Assembly (NCBI RefSeq): GCF_004768465.1 | Contig: NZ_SRMF01000001.1 | Span: 418,948-482,947, forward strand | Direction: 5' to 3' | Length of the DNA stretch: 64,000 nt | Source: Natronospirillum operosum | GTDB taxonomy: Bacteria; Pseudomonadota; Gammaproteobacteria; Pseudomonadales; Natronospirillaceae | Part shown: piece by piece, positions 18,408-26,863 of the stretch | Numbering within the stretch: the first letter of the stretch is position 1 | Layout: every line of letters begins with the position of its first letter | The notes under the pieces: model-generated | What the model was told of the DNA's origin: nothing | The model's input: only the letters and a program-made list of their open reading frames with translations | Database searches by the model: none | Translations under genes and position numbers: made by a program

Positions 18408-18731
18408 ATGGCTCTCGAAAACCAGTTTGACCGCATCCAGGCCCTGACCGCCGCCATGCAGGAAAAGATCGTCAGCGAGCCCGACCGGGTGCCGCAGATC
18501 TGGGAAGAGCGCCAGCAGATCCTGGAAGACCTGCTCAGCGAGTCCCGCCTGTCAGCGCTGTCGACGCAAGACCTCAACTGGCTGCGCGATGCAGTGGAAC
18601 AACTGCAGCAGGAAGACCAGCGCTTCCTCGACAGCCTCAATGCATCGCAGAAGGAAATTATCGCCGTTCTGCGCAAGCAGCAGGGCGATGCCAAAGCCAT
18701 CAATGCCTACCAGAAGCAGCAGGATTCCTGA
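18408..18731 (+). CDS. Small helical protein, possibly FliT-like
   Basis: A 107-residue, almost wholly helical and charged protein. The pattern FDRIQALTAAMQEKIVSE...QIWEERQQILEDLLSE resembles flagellar export chaperones of the FliT type, where a Trp/Glu-rich second helix is followed by EERxxxLxxL. FliT usually follows fliD-fliS; here it is 3.6 kb downstream and linked to rfaH, so the assignment is only a suggestion. GGGGG lies about six bases before this ATG; an ATG four codons earlier overlaps the rfaH stop and is the alternative. It converges with manC, leaving 18 bases between the ends. Confidence 0.5.
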   Translation: MALENQFDRIQALTAAMQEKIVSEPDRVPQIWEERQQILEDLLSESRLSALSTQDLNWLRDAVEQLQQEDQRFLDSLNASQKEIIAVLRKQQGDAKAINAYQKQQDS

Positions 18732-18749
18732 CCCTTTCGTTGCGATTCG

Positions 18750-19607
18750 CTACCTGCGCAATCGCCGCAAAGCAGACCATGAGCCTACATCCTGCCAGCC
18801 GGCTTCCAGCGGCACTACAGCTGCGATCTCCGTGTGTTCCATTACTGCGGTATCAATAGCTGCCGCAGGGCAGTGGGAGAAAGCTCGTGCCTCAGGGCAG
18901 ACTGCACCCGAGTCATTCCGGCCGTTGTCCAGTGCCGCCTTGCAGGCGGCCAAGATAGCGGGCTCGAAAGCCTGCATTTCGCTCAGGAATGCTGAAGTCC
19001 TGAACATGAACATTCCGCTATTCCATAAATAATTTCCGGCTGCCACAAAGACTGCCGCAGTGTCGGCATCCGGCTTTTCCATGAACTGTTCGACCTGAAA
19101 GGCATCTGTCGACCCCAATGCTTTGCCGCGCTGGATATAACCGTACCCGGTATGAGGTTCTTCAGGCTGCACGCCGAAGGTGACCAGCAGCCCCGATTCC
19201 GCCAGCGGCAAAGCCAACCTAACGGTCGCCTGAAAGGCTGCCTTGTCCGCCACTAGATGGTCCGACGGCAAGGCCAGCAGCACCGGGTCCGGGTCACTTG
19301 GCAGAGCGTGCTGAGCATATAGTGCCGCCAATGCGACGGCGGGGGCAGTATTGTGACCTGCGGGCTCCACCAGCAAGGTAGCGTCGTTGATTCCGATCTC
19401 CTGCAACTGCTTCTCCGCCAGCGCACGATGCTGCTGGTTGCAGGTCAGCAGAGGGGGGTGATGTTGCAGGCCCTGCAGGCGAAGGAGAGTGTCTTGCAGC
19501 AGGGTATTGCGGCTCACGAGCGACAGAAACTGCTTGGGTCGCTGCGGCTTCGACAGAGGCCAGAGCCGCCTGCCCATGCCGCCAGCCATGATGACAGGAA
19601 TGAACAT
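18750..19607 (-). pseudogene. manC: Truncated mannose-1-phosphate guanylyltransferase
   Basis: The intact N-terminal part of a GDP-mannose pyrophosphorylase: MFIPVIMAGGMGRRLWPLSKPQRPKQFLSL with the nucleotide-binding GGMGRRLWPLS loop (about 9-19), EPAGHNTAPAVALAAL (about 81-96), GYGYIQRG, VEQFMEKPD and WNSGMFMF. The frame ends soon after GWQDVGSWSAL, at residue 285, whereas ManC/AlgA enzymes continue to about 470 residues with a beta-helix and a cupin domain. The conserved sequence breaks abruptly into RRLRR and a stop, 18 bases from the convergent neighbour, so the 3' part was probably deleted. A free nucleotidyltransferase domain might keep activity, but I expect a remnant. Confidence 0.75.
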
Positions 19608-19618
19608 GGTCTGTGCGA

Positions 19619-20095
19619 CTACCGGATGCCCGTATTGCCCATGCCGCTGTCCAGTACATTCGACAGTGAGCGGGCCCAGTCAATGATATGGGCTCGTCCC
19701 ATATAGCTGCGGTCTATCTGCAGGCGCACCGGTGAGCCTTCCTCCAGTTCATGTTCTTCCACCAGGTCGGTGCCGGCAAAAACATGCAGGTTCTGGGTCA
19801 GCGGGGGCCGCATGGGGTAGCGGTGCGTAATGAAAACCGGTTCCCGGTAGAGCAGGGCAGGCACCACAATACGGCGCTGAATACCGACCTCGACCACCCA
19901 CTTGGGCCGAAACTTCAGGATATCTACCGTTTTCACCCGCAGGCTGGCCGGGTACACCGTCTTGCCCACCGCCTCGCTGAAGGCAGCCGCAAAGGCCTCC
20001 AATTGCGCCGGGTCGCGCGCCACATCCGTGACCACCCGGCCGCGCACGGTCCAGTTGAAAGCACTCTGGTCAAAGTCCGCCTGGGTTGTACTCAT
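19619..20095 (-). CDS. Hypothetical protein
   Basis: A 158-residue soluble protein, MSTTQADFDQSAFNWTVRG..., which I do not recognise. It has no signal peptide or membrane segment. The middle (about 60-130) looks like a small beta domain with VVEVGIQRRIVVPALLYREPVFITHRYPMRPP and an acidic LVEEHELEEGSPVRLQID. I chose this ATG over an upstream TTG because GCAGAGAA precedes it. It lies 11 bases upstream of truncated manC on the same strand, so the two may be cotranscribed. Codon use looks like that of the neighbours. Confidence 0.65.
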   Translation of the reverse strand: MSTTQADFDQSAFNWTVRGRVVTDVARDPAQLEAFAAAFSEAVGKTVYPASLRVKTVDILKFRPKWVVEVGIQRRIVVPALLYREPVFITHRYPMRPPLTQNLHVFAGTDLVEEHELEEGSPVRLQIDRSYMGRAHIIDWARSLSNVLDSGMGNTGIR

Positions 20096-20193
20096 CGATT
20101 CTCTGCCATTCAGATCAGAGCGCAAGGATACTGCCCCCGGTTCGCATCAGGCAAGCATACCCCCGCTTCATGTCTTGGTTATGCACGAACCCC

Positions 20194-20386
20194 TGTAGGC
20201 TGTGGCCCTCGGCCACGCAGAAAAATCTGTAGGCTGTGGCCCTTGGCCACGCACAGGTGCCTCGCCTCGAATGCGTGAGCAAGCTCACAGCCTACAGACG
20301 CCGCCACACTTGTAGGCTGTGGCCCTCGGCCACGCATGGCGCCGCAGGCGCCCCGGCTCGATGCGTGAGCAAGCTCACAGCCCACA
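20194..20386. repeat. Family B repeats upstream of the YrbL-like gene
   Basis: Three TGTAGGCTGTGGCC half-units start at 20194, 20229 and about 20310. Two of them continue through GCGTGAGCAAGCTCAC to CAGCC(T/C)ACA, giving the complete two-hairpin unit. Confidence 0.85.
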
Positions 20387-20471
20387 ACGGAGGCTCACAA
20401 CTTGTCTAGGATTACAAAAATATGAAGCGTAGAATACAAGGACATGAAACTTATATGACAGGGCTGTCCTG

Positions 20472-21236
20472 ATGACACTGGCCGTGGTCGGTAGCGTACA
20501 ACTGCGAGATCAGGAACCCATTGCACAGGGTTCTTCGCGGCTGGTGTTTGAACATCCGGACGATCCTTCCCAGTTGGTGAAGGTGCTCAAGCTGTATTGG
20601 CCCGTTGCGGCAACCCCTGCCGACTTCCTGCAGTCGCCGGGCAAGCTGTTGAAACGGCGCTACAAATTTGCCCGCTTCATGCGCGAAGTCCGCCAGTTTG
20701 TCGATGCCCGCCAGCGTGATGATGACCCCATCAACCTGCATTTGCCCGAATTCAACGGCCTGGTCAGAACCGATATGGGCTATGGCATGGCCGTGCAGGG
20801 CTTGCGGTCAGAAAACGGGGAGTTGGCGCCCACCCTCAAGCAACTGATCAAGACCGACCAGTTCACTCCGGATCTGGTCGACCCGCTGGAAGAATTTCTC
20901 GACCACGTGCAGTCGTCACCCGTGGTTATCGGCGACATGAACATGAAAAACCTGGTGCTGACCGGCGCCGACAGCGATGAACCCACCCGTTTCGCACTGA
21001 TCGACGGCATGGGCGACTCCACACTCATCCCTGTGCTGGCCATGAACCGGCGCCTGAACGAACGGCGCAAACAGTACTTTGCCGAACGCATTCGCGGCCG
21101 CTATGAACAGACCCTGCGTCGGCTTGCGTTGCCGATGCTGGCGTTCCTGCCCATCCCGCTGTCATTTGTCGGCGGTGACTGCGCCTGCTACTCGATGGTC
21201 TGGCTGCAGGGTATGGAAGCGGCCCTCTACGACTAG
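20472..21236 (+). CDS. YrbL-like protein kinase-fold protein (first copy)
   Basis: A 254-residue protein of the 'PhoP regulatory network protein YrbL' family, an atypical kinase fold. The N-terminus reads PIAQGSSRLVFEHPDDPSQLVKVLK (about 16-40, with the likely ATP lysine), the catalytic-like segment is VVIGDMNMKNLVLTG (about 151-165, D-x-N-x-x-N) and the metal-binding-like Asp is in FALIDGMGDSTLIPV (about 172-186). The YrbL substrate is not established. A second, diverged member is at 61971-62609, and a related kinase domain forms part of the fusion at 59582; relatives act on LPS core sugars, which fits the region. No strong Shine-Dalgarno precedes the ATG. Confidence 0.8.
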   Translation: MTLAVVGSVQLRDQEPIAQGSSRLVFEHPDDPSQLVKVLKLYWPVAATPADFLQSPGKLLKRRYKFARFMREVRQFVDARQRDDDPINLHLPEFNGLVRTDMGYGMAVQGLRSENGELAPTLKQLIKTDQFTPDLVDPLEEFLDHVQSSPVVIGDMNMKNLVLTGADSDEPTRFALIDGMGDSTLIPVLAMNRRLNERRKQYFAERIRGRYEQTLRRLALPMLAFLPIPLSFVGGDCACYSMVWLQGMEAALYD

Positions 21237-21251
21237 AAAAGCCTCATTTGT

Positions 21252-21355
21252 TGTAGGCTGTGGCCCTCGGCCACGCAGAAAAACCTGTAGGCTGTGGCCC
21301 TTGGCCACGCACGGGTGCCTTGGATCGAATGCGTGAGCAAGGCTCACAGCCTACA
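21252..21355. repeat. Family B repeats before tRNA-Asn
   Basis: Two half-units, the second completed by GCGTGAGCAAGGCTCACAGC and CTACA, so the TGTAGGCTGTG/CACAGCCTACA outer arms are intact. Confidence 0.85.
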
Positions 21356-21415
21356 GACCAAACTTGCATCGACGTGTTGACACGATTTGAAGGCGCCGCT
21401 AGGATACGCGCACTT

Positions 21416-21491
21416 TCCCCGATAGCTCAGTTGGTAGAGCAGTAGACTGTTAATCTATTGGTCGCTGGTTCGAGTCCAGCTCGGGGAGCCA
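21416..21491 (+). tRNA. tRNA-Asn (anticodon GTT)
   Basis: 76 nt with encoded CCA. Acceptor stem TCCCCGA pairs with TCGGGGA, D arm TAGCTCAGTTGGTAGAGCA, anticodon loop CTGTTAA, T arm GGTTCGAGTCC. Confidence 0.95.
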
Positions 21492-21497
21492 GACATC

Positions 21498-21545
21498 CGA
21501 AAACCCGCCCATGGCAACATGCGGCGGGTTTTTTTCTGTTATTAT
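21498..21545 (+). terminator. Intrinsic terminator after tRNA-Asn
   Basis: CCCGCCCATG pairs with CATGCGGCGGG (one bulged C) around GCAA, flanked by an A-run and seven T. It lies just before lptF, so lptF needs its own promoter or read-through. Confidence 0.85.
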
Positions 21546-21583
21546 CCCCGCATGTTTTCACCAACCAGGAATCCAGGTTCAGC

Positions 21584-22699
21584 GTGATCATCCAACGCTA
21601 CATCCTGCGGCTGATCGCCGTGCCCTTCCTGTTTATCAGCCTGCTGATTACCGTGCTGATGCTGGCAGAGGTGTTTGGCGAGGTGCTGACGCGGGCGCTC
21701 GGCGGTACACTGCCCGGGCTGGCCGTGGCGGCGCTGATACTGCTGGAAGTGCCTGCCGTGCTGCAGGAACTCATGCCCGGGGCGTTTTTCCTGTCAGCAG
21801 TAATGGCGCTCGGACAGCTCTCCGCCTCCAGCGAGAGGGTTGTCCTGCAGGCCGTCGGCTATTCCGACAACCGCATACTGCGCCTGGTGCTGGGTGTTGC
21901 TGCTCTGGTCACTCTGCTGCTGTTGTTTTTCTCGCTGGTTCTGGTGCCCTGGGCGGCGCGCCAGGTCTCAGGGCTGGAGCAGACCTTGTCCGCCCGGCCA
22001 GCGGCCGAACTGGTCCAGCCCGGTGAGTTCGCCCCGGTAGGCCCGGATGGCAGCACCCTCTATGCGCGCGGCAGTGACAGCGACTCCGGCGATCTGCTGG
22101 GTGTGTTTCTGGCCTATATAGAAGACGATGAGCAGCGCATGGCTACGGCAGACCGGGCCCGTGTCACAAGGCAGGATGGCGCCCAGTACCTGGTGCTTGT
22201 TGATGGCGAACTGCTGCGCGAACGGCCCGCTGACGATGAACTGGAAAAGTCACTGTTCGAGAGCCTGCACATTCGGCTGGATGTGCCTCAACCCTCGGGC
22301 AGTGTAGGGCGCGATGGCCAGGCGCTGGATGAACTCTGGGCCTCCAGCAACATGCGTGACAAAACAGAAGCCCAGCAACGCCTGATGTACCCCTTCACCG
22401 CCATCGTGTTCGCCTTCTGGGCTGTCACGCTCACTCGCTATACCCCGCGTTCCGGCAAGAATGCCGCCGTACTGCCGGCCGTGATCCTCTATGTGGTCTA
22501 CATGTATCTGATGCGCACGGTGAACATCAATGTGCGCAACGAAGCCTTCCCGCTGTGGGCCAACTACTGGTGGCTGCACCTGCTGGCCATCGGCGCGGCC
22601 ATGCTGTTCCGGCTCGACTGGAAAGCCCGCCTGAGCATCCTGTGGTGGCAGGCTGTCGGGCGCCTCCGGCCGGCCCGCAGCGGGGGAGGTGAGTCATGA
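21584..22699 (+). CDS. lptF: LPS export permease LptF
   Basis: An inner-membrane permease of the LptB2FG transporter, which extracts lipopolysaccharide and passes it to LptC. At 371 residues it has the expected length. Six membrane helices flank a periplasmic beta-jellyroll (about 135-270). The N-terminal IIQRYILRLIAVPFLFISLLITVLM and the coupling segment PAVLQELMPGAFFLSAVMALGQLSASSERVVLQA (about 57-90) are typical. I chose the GTG giving VIIQRYILR because it fits the family N-terminus; the longer frame starts inside the tRNA. The stop overlaps the lptG start (ATGA), showing translational coupling. Confidence 0.95.
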   Translation: MIIQRYILRLIAVPFLFISLLITVLMLAEVFGEVLTRALGGTLPGLAVAALILLEVPAVLQELMPGAFFLSAVMALGQLSASSERVVLQAVGYSDNRILRLVLGVAALVTLLLLFFSLVLVPWAARQVSGLEQTLSARPAAELVQPGEFAPVGPDGSTLYARGSDSDSGDLLGVFLAYIEDDEQRMATADRARVTRQDGAQYLVLVDGELLRERPADDELEKSLFESLHIRLDVPQPSGSVGRDGQALDELWASSNMRDKTEAQQRLMYPFTAIVFAFWAVTLTRYTPRSGKNAAVLPAVILYVVYMYLMRTVNINVRNEAFPLWANYWWLHLLAIGAAMLFRLDWKARLSILWWQAVGRLRPARSGGGES

Positions 22700-23772
22700 A
22701 CATCCTCAGCCGCTATATCTTCTTTCGAACGCTCAAGAGCATTCTGATTGTCTTCCTGCTGTTCGGCAGCCTGCTGGGCCTGCTCGGCTATGCAGATGAA
22801 CTCTCCCGGCGTGGCAGCGAGACCTTCACCAGCTACCACGTGATGGTCTTCACGCTGATGGAGCTGCCCAGCGAGATCTATCGCTACTTCTTCGCCTTTA
22901 TCGTCATGGTGGGCACCCTGGTCAGCGTGGGCGGCCTGGCGGCCACCAGCGAACTGACCGCCATCCGCGCCACCGGTCTGCCGGCCTCGCGTCTGCTGGC
23001 CACCATCATGACCCCGGCCGTGTTTGCCATCGGCCTGCTGTTCGTGATGGGGGAGGTCATAGCCCCCCAACTGCGGCTGGAAGCCAACCTCTACCGGGCT
23101 GATTTTATCGGCCGTGACGCCGGGCCGGACTTTGGCGACTGGTATCAGAGCGGCAACCAGATGGTCAGTGTGGGCCAGTTCATCACCGCACAGGATGCCC
23201 GCAACGTCTACATTGTTACCCTGAATGATCAGGGCAACGTGGACTACACCCTGTCTGCTGCCGAAGTGGCCCTGCAGGAAGAAGCATGGCAGTTGACTGA
23301 TGTGGTGGTCACCGAATGGGCCGGCACCGACCGGGAAAACGTCAGCTTCCGGCGTTACAGCGAAGACACGCGCACCATAGCAGCACCGCTGTCGCCGGAG
23401 ATCATCTATAACCTCGGCACCCGCATGCGGGTGCTGACCCTGCCGCAACTCTACGAGCGACTGGTGTTCCTGCAGGAACGCGCCGTCGCCGACCCTGTGG
23501 TGGCGCTCGAATTCTGGAGCCGCCTCAGCGCGCCGCTGCTCACGCTCGCCATCAGCCTGATCGGCATCGCCTTCGTGTTCGGTTCCACCCGGTCCATCTC
23601 CATCGGTATGCGTATCGCCATGGGCGTTGCCCTGGCCCTGGTCCTGCAGATCGCCCAGCAGTTCTTCGGCCCCGCCGGGCTCTTTATCGGCCTCACACCC
23701 GCCCTCGCCACCCTGTTCCCCGTCCTCATGGCCCTCGGCGTCGGCGCCTGGCTCCTCCGCCGCAACATGTAA
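22696..23772 (+). CDS. lptG: LPS export permease LptG
   Basis: Partner of LptF. The 358-residue protein starts MNILSRYIFFRTLKSILIVFLLFGSLLGL and has the conserved coupling helix LGGLAATSELTAIRATGLPASRLLATIM (about 77-103, here read as VGGLAATSELTAIRATG). A periplasmic jellyroll runs from about 125 to 250, and three C-terminal helices follow with SRLSAPLLTLAISLIGIAFVFGS. It overlaps lptF by four bases. The downstream gap contains family A repeats that may end the transcript. Confidence 0.95.
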   Translation: MNILSRYIFFRTLKSILIVFLLFGSLLGLLGYADELSRRGSETFTSYHVMVFTLMELPSEIYRYFFAFIVMVGTLVSVGGLAATSELTAIRATGLPASRLLATIMTPAVFAIGLLFVMGEVIAPQLRLEANLYRADFIGRDAGPDFGDWYQSGNQMVSVGQFITAQDARNVYIVTLNDQGNVDYTLSAAEVALQEEAWQLTDVVVTEWAGTDRENVSFRRYSEDTRTIAAPLSPEIIYNLGTRMRVLTLPQLYERLVFLQERAVADPVVALEFWSRLSAPLLTLAISLIGIAFVFGSTRSISIGMRIAMGVALALVLQIAQQFFGPAGLFIGLTPALATLFPVLMALGVGAWLLRRNM

Positions 23773-23781
23773 CGCAGAATG

Positions 23782-24012
23782 TGTAGCGAGGGACGCAAGT
23801 CCCGACACACGAACCACAACACACACCTGTAGCGAGGGACGCAAGTCCCGATAAACAAACCACAACACACACCTGTAGCGAGGGACGCAAGTCCCGATGG
23901 ACGGCGGCAGCCGTCCCTGTATACGACATCGGCACTTGCGTGCCTCGCTACAATTCAATCGGCACTTGCGTGCCTCGCTACAATTCAATCGGCACTTGCG
24001 TGCCTCGCTACA
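23782..24012. repeat. Family A cluster after lptG
   Basis: Three forward copies with short CACACACCTG-type spacers are followed by three reverse copies spaced exactly 33 bases apart. The forward group has GGGAC/GTCCC stems and the reverse group GGCAC/GTGCC. Gene-free stretch 23773-24141 otherwise holds only the heptad array. Confidence 0.85.
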
Positions 24013-24089
24013 ATTCAATCGGCACGTGCCCCACATTGCGGCCACCCGGCATTCGACCTACAATTGGCTCCCAAATCGAACCTGATCCA

Positions 24090-24138
24090 ACTGTCGACTG
24101 TCTACCGTCGACAGTCTACTACCCACTGTGGACCTCCG
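24090..24138 (+). repeat. Family C heptad array in the epimerase leader
   Basis: Seven consecutive 7-base units (ACTGTCG, ACTGTCT, ACCGTCG, ACAGTCT and so on) end three bases before the ATG at 24142. No Shine-Dalgarno is visible. Confidence 0.8.
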
Positions 24139-24141
24139 AAT

Positions 24142-25164
24142 ATGAAACACCTCGTTACCGGCACCGCTGGCTTCATCGGCTTTCACACTGCCAAAACCCT
24201 GCTGGAACGCGGTGACGCCGTGGTCGGCTTTGACAACGTCAATGACTACTACGACACCAGCATCAAGGAAGCCCGGCTCAAGCTGCTGGAAGAAACCGCC
24301 CGTGCCACTGGCACCGAGTACCACTTCATTCGGGCCAACCTGGCAGACCTGAGCGCAGTGGAAGCCTGCTTCAGAGACCACAACATCGAGCGTGTCATTC
24401 ACCTGGCCGCCCAGGCCGGCGTGCGCTACTCGCTGGAAAACCCGCACAGCTATGTGGAAAGCAACCTGGTGGCCTTCACCAACCTGCTCGAAGCCTGCCG
24501 CCACGCCGAAACACCGCACCTGACCTACGCCAGCACCAGCAGCGTCTACGGCGCCAACACCACCATGCCGTTCAGCGAGCACGCCGGCGTGGACCACCCG
24601 CTGCAGTTCTACGCCGCCACCAAGAAAGCCAACGAAATGATGGCGCACAGCTACAGTCATCTGTACCGGCTGCCAACCACCGGCCTGCGCTTTTTCACTG
24701 TATATGGCCCCTGGGGCCGGCCCGACATGGCTCTGTTCAAGTTCACAAAGAACATTCTGGAAGGCAAGCCGATTCCGGTGTTCAACCACGGCAACCACAC
24801 TCGGGATTTCACCTACGTCGCCGACATCGTTGCCGGCGTGATCAAGGCCAGCGACCAGGTCGCCCAGCCCAACCCCGAGTGGGACAGCAACCACCCCGAC
24901 CCGGCCACCAGCAACGCGCCGTATCGCATCTTCAATATCGGCAACAACAACCCGGTCAAGCTCAGCGCCTACATCGAAGCCATCGAAGACGCCCTCGGCA
25001 TGAAAGCCGACAGGGACCTGCTGCCCCTGCAACCCGGTGACGTACCCGACACCTTCGCCGACAGCACCGCCCTGGAACAGGCCGTCAACTACAAGCCCGA
25101 CACCCCGGTGAAAGAGGGCGTAGCCAACTTTGTGGCCTGGTATCGCGACTATTATCAGGTCTGA
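24142..25164 (+). CDS. UDP-glucuronate 4-epimerase (extended short-chain dehydrogenase)
   Basis: A 340-residue NAD-dependent epimerase that interconverts UDP-glucuronic and UDP-galacturonic acid. The Rossmann motif is [18 protein letters not shown] (about 7-24), followed by the family-specific [18 protein letters not shown] (about 31-48). The active-site YAATK (Tyr about 158) follows the [14 protein letters not shown] segment, and [19 protein letters not shown] is diagnostic of uronate 4-epimerases of the LpsL/CapI type. With Ugd (25572) it supplies two acidic sugars. The ATG comes directly after a heptad array and no ribosome binding site is obvious. A 407-base gap with repeats and the ops site separates it from ugd. 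Confidence 0.88.
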   Translation: MKHLVTGTAGFIGFHTAKTLLERGDAVVGFDNVNDYYDTSIKEARLKLLEETARATGTEYHFIRANLADLSAVEACFRDHNIERVIHLAAQAGVRYSLENPHSYVESNLVAFTNLLEACRHAETPHLTYASTSSVYGANTTMPFSEHAGVDHPLQFYAATKKANEMMAHSYSHLYRLPTTGLRFFTVYGPWGRPDMALFKFTKNILEGKPIPVFNHGNHTRDFTYVADIVAGVIKASDQVAQPNPEWDSNHPDPATSNAPYRIFNIGNNNPVKLSAYIEAIEDALGMKADRDLLPLQPGDVPDTFADSTALEQAVNYKPDTPVKEGVANFVAWYRDYYQV

Positions 25165-25261
25165 CAGAGCAACTGATTTGTAGCGAGCGCCGCATCCTAC
25201 AAAACAACAACATAACCTCGAAAAAACGGGTTGAAGGCCCGCAAACCATCTACTAATATCC

Positions 25262-25280
25262 ATGTTCAACAACTGAACAT
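25262..25280. promoter_or_regulatory. Inverted repeat upstream of ops, possible operator
   Basis: ATGTTCA and TGAACAT are separated by five bases. It lies 25 bases before the ops element in the ugd leader. The binding protein is unknown. Confidence 0.35.
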
Positions 25281-25305
25281 ATTGGCAAGCCACTTCACCC
25301 GGCCG

Positions 25306-25317
25306 GGCGGTAGCGTG
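25306..25317 (+). promoter_or_regulatory. ops element (RfaH recruitment site)
   Basis: GGCGGTAGCGTG is identical to the ops core known from enterobacterial RfaH-controlled operons, preceded by G as in JUMPstart. It lies 266 bases upstream of ugd in a gene-free leader, on the same strand as the polysaccharide genes. An rfaH gene is present at 17845. Confidence 0.8.
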
Positions 25318-25334
25318 TCCGGAGCACAAATCCC

Positions 25335-25419
25335 TGTAGGCTGTGGCCCTTGGCCACGCACGAACCCCTGTAGGCTGTGGCCCTTGGCCACGCATGCGTG
25401 AGCAAGCTCACCGCCTACA
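25335..25419. repeat. Family B repeats between ops and ugd
   Basis: One half-unit (25335-25360) and one full unit (25369-25419) with TGTAGGCTGTG at the left and a CGCCTACA right arm. Confidence 0.85.
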
Positions 25420-25447
25420 AGTACCGCACGTGTGAACAAGGCCCACA

Positions 25448-25552
25448 ACTGTCTACTGTGCACCGTCGACCACCAACTTTCGACTTATAACTTTCGACTC
25501 ACAACGATCGACTACCCGCTGTGTACTGTCGACCGTCTACTGTCGACTAATA
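25448..25552 (+). repeat. Family C heptad array in the ugd leader, fifteen units in register
   Basis: Fifteen 7-base units without a single slip, mixing ACTGTCG, ACCGTCG, ACTTTCG, ACTCACA and ACTACCC types. Unlike most of the other leaders, a Shine-Dalgarno (AAGGA) follows before the ATG at 25572. Confidence 0.9.
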
Positions 25553-25571
25553 CTCATCTCAAGGACCCAAC

Positions 25572-26738
25572 ATGAAAATCGCCGTCGCCGGCACCGGCTA
25601 CGTAGGTCTTTCCAACGCCATGCTGTTGGCCCAACACAATGAAGTGGTGGCGCTCGATATCATCGAAGACAAGGTCAACCAGCTCAACAACCGGCACAGC
25701 CCCATTGTTGATGCGGAGATCGAAGACTTCCTGACCAACCGTGAGCTCAACTTCCGGGCCACCACCAACCGGGAAGAGGCCTATCAGGGTGCCGACTTCG
25801 TCATCATCGCCACTCCCACGGACTACGACCCGGACACCAACTACTTCAACACCAGCACCGTTGAATCCGTAATCCGCGATGTCACCGCCATCAACCCGGA
25901 TGCGGTCATGATCATCAAGTCCACGGTGCCGGTCGGCTACACCAGCGACATCAGAGCAGAGCTGGGCAACGACAATATCCTGTTCTCCCCGGAGTTCCTG
26001 CGCGAAGGCAAGGCCCTGTACGACAACCTGTACCCCTCGCGCATCATAGTGGGTGAACGCTCACCCCGTGCCGAAGCCTTTGCCGGCCTGCTGCAGCAGG
26101 GCGCCATCAAGAAGGATACCGCAGTACTGTTTACCGACAGCACCGAAGCCGAAGCGATCAAGCTGTTCTCCAACACCTACCTGGCCATGCGCGTCGCCTA
26201 CTTCAACGAGCTGGACACCTACGCCGAAACCCACGGCCTCAGCACCCAGCAGATCATCGAAGGCGTCAGCCTCGACCCGCGCATCGGCAACCACTACAAC
26301 AACCCGTCCTTCGGCTATGGCGGCTACTGCCTGCCGAAAGACACCAAACAGCTGCTGGCCAACTACGACGAAGTGCCCAACAACCTGATCAAGGCCATTG
26401 TGGAGGCCAACACCACCCGCAAGGACTTCGTCGCCGACGCCATCATCCGCCGCAACCCCAAGGTGGTCGGCGTACACCGGCTGATCATGAAAACTGGCTC
26501 CGACAACTTCCGCGCCTCCGCCATGCAGGGCGTCATGAAACGCATCAAGGCAAAGGGCATCGAAGTCGTCGTCTACGAACCCGTACTGGAAGAAGACACC
26601 TTCTACAACTCACGGGTCATCAAGGACCTGAACGAATTCAAACAGATCAGCGACATCATCCTCGCCAACCGCCTCACCGACGACATCCAGGACGTCCGCG
26701 AGAAGGTGTATACGAGGGATCTGTACGGGAAAGACTAG
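25572..26738 (+). CDS. ugd: UDP-glucose 6-dehydrogenase
   Basis: Oxidises UDP-glucose twice with NAD+ to UDP-glucuronate. The 388-residue protein is the short bacterial form. It has the Rossmann motif [18 protein letters not shown] (about 4-21), [15 protein letters not shown] (about 78-92), [36 protein letters not shown] (about 138-162), and the catalytic cysteine in [15 protein letters not shown] (Cys about 256). It is the first polysaccharide gene after the ops site. The AAGGA nine bases upstream fixes the start. Its 3' end borders an accessory island. Confidence 0.95.
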   Translation: MKIAVAGTGYVGLSNAMLLAQHNEVVALDIIEDKVNQLNNRHSPIVDAEIEDFLTNRELNFRATTNREEAYQGADFVIIATPTDYDPDTNYFNTSTVESVIRDVTAINPDAVMIIKSTVPVGYTSDIRAELGNDNILFSPEFLREGKALYDNLYPSRIIVGERSPRAEAFAGLLQQGAIKKDTAVLFTDSTEAEAIKLFSNTYLAMRVAYFNELDTYAETHGLSTQQIIEGVSLDPRIGNHYNNPSFGYGGYCLPKDTKQLLANYDEVPNNLIKAIVEANTTRKDFVADAIIRRNPKVVGVHRLIMKTGSDNFRASAMQGVMKRIKAKGIEVVVYEPVLEEDTFYNSRVIKDLNEFKQISDIILANRLTDDIQDVREKVYTRDLYGKD

Positions 26739-26863
26739 GCTGTTGCAGTCCAGTTTTAAACCGCACAGTCTGTGCAACCCCTTCACACCGTTTAACGTCG
26801 AGGTTAATGTCCTCTCTGCCGTGCGCTTATGCAGGGTGAGTTCATTGAAACGGGAGAAAGGAC

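Noticed and set aside
20485-20497. Second ops-like sequence GGTCGGTAGCGTA
   Set aside because: It lies within the coding start of the YrbL-like gene and departs from the ops core in key positions; no long operon follows.
22564-24045. 493-codon minus-strand frame across lptG and repeats
   Set aside because: It is antisense to lptF/lptG and its N-terminal part is translated family A repeat (recurring SGLASLAT and CSEARKCR peptides).
24058-25395. 445-codon minus-strand frame opposite the epimerase gene
   Set aside because: Antisense to a clear UDP-glucuronate 4-epimerase; begins inside family B repeats.
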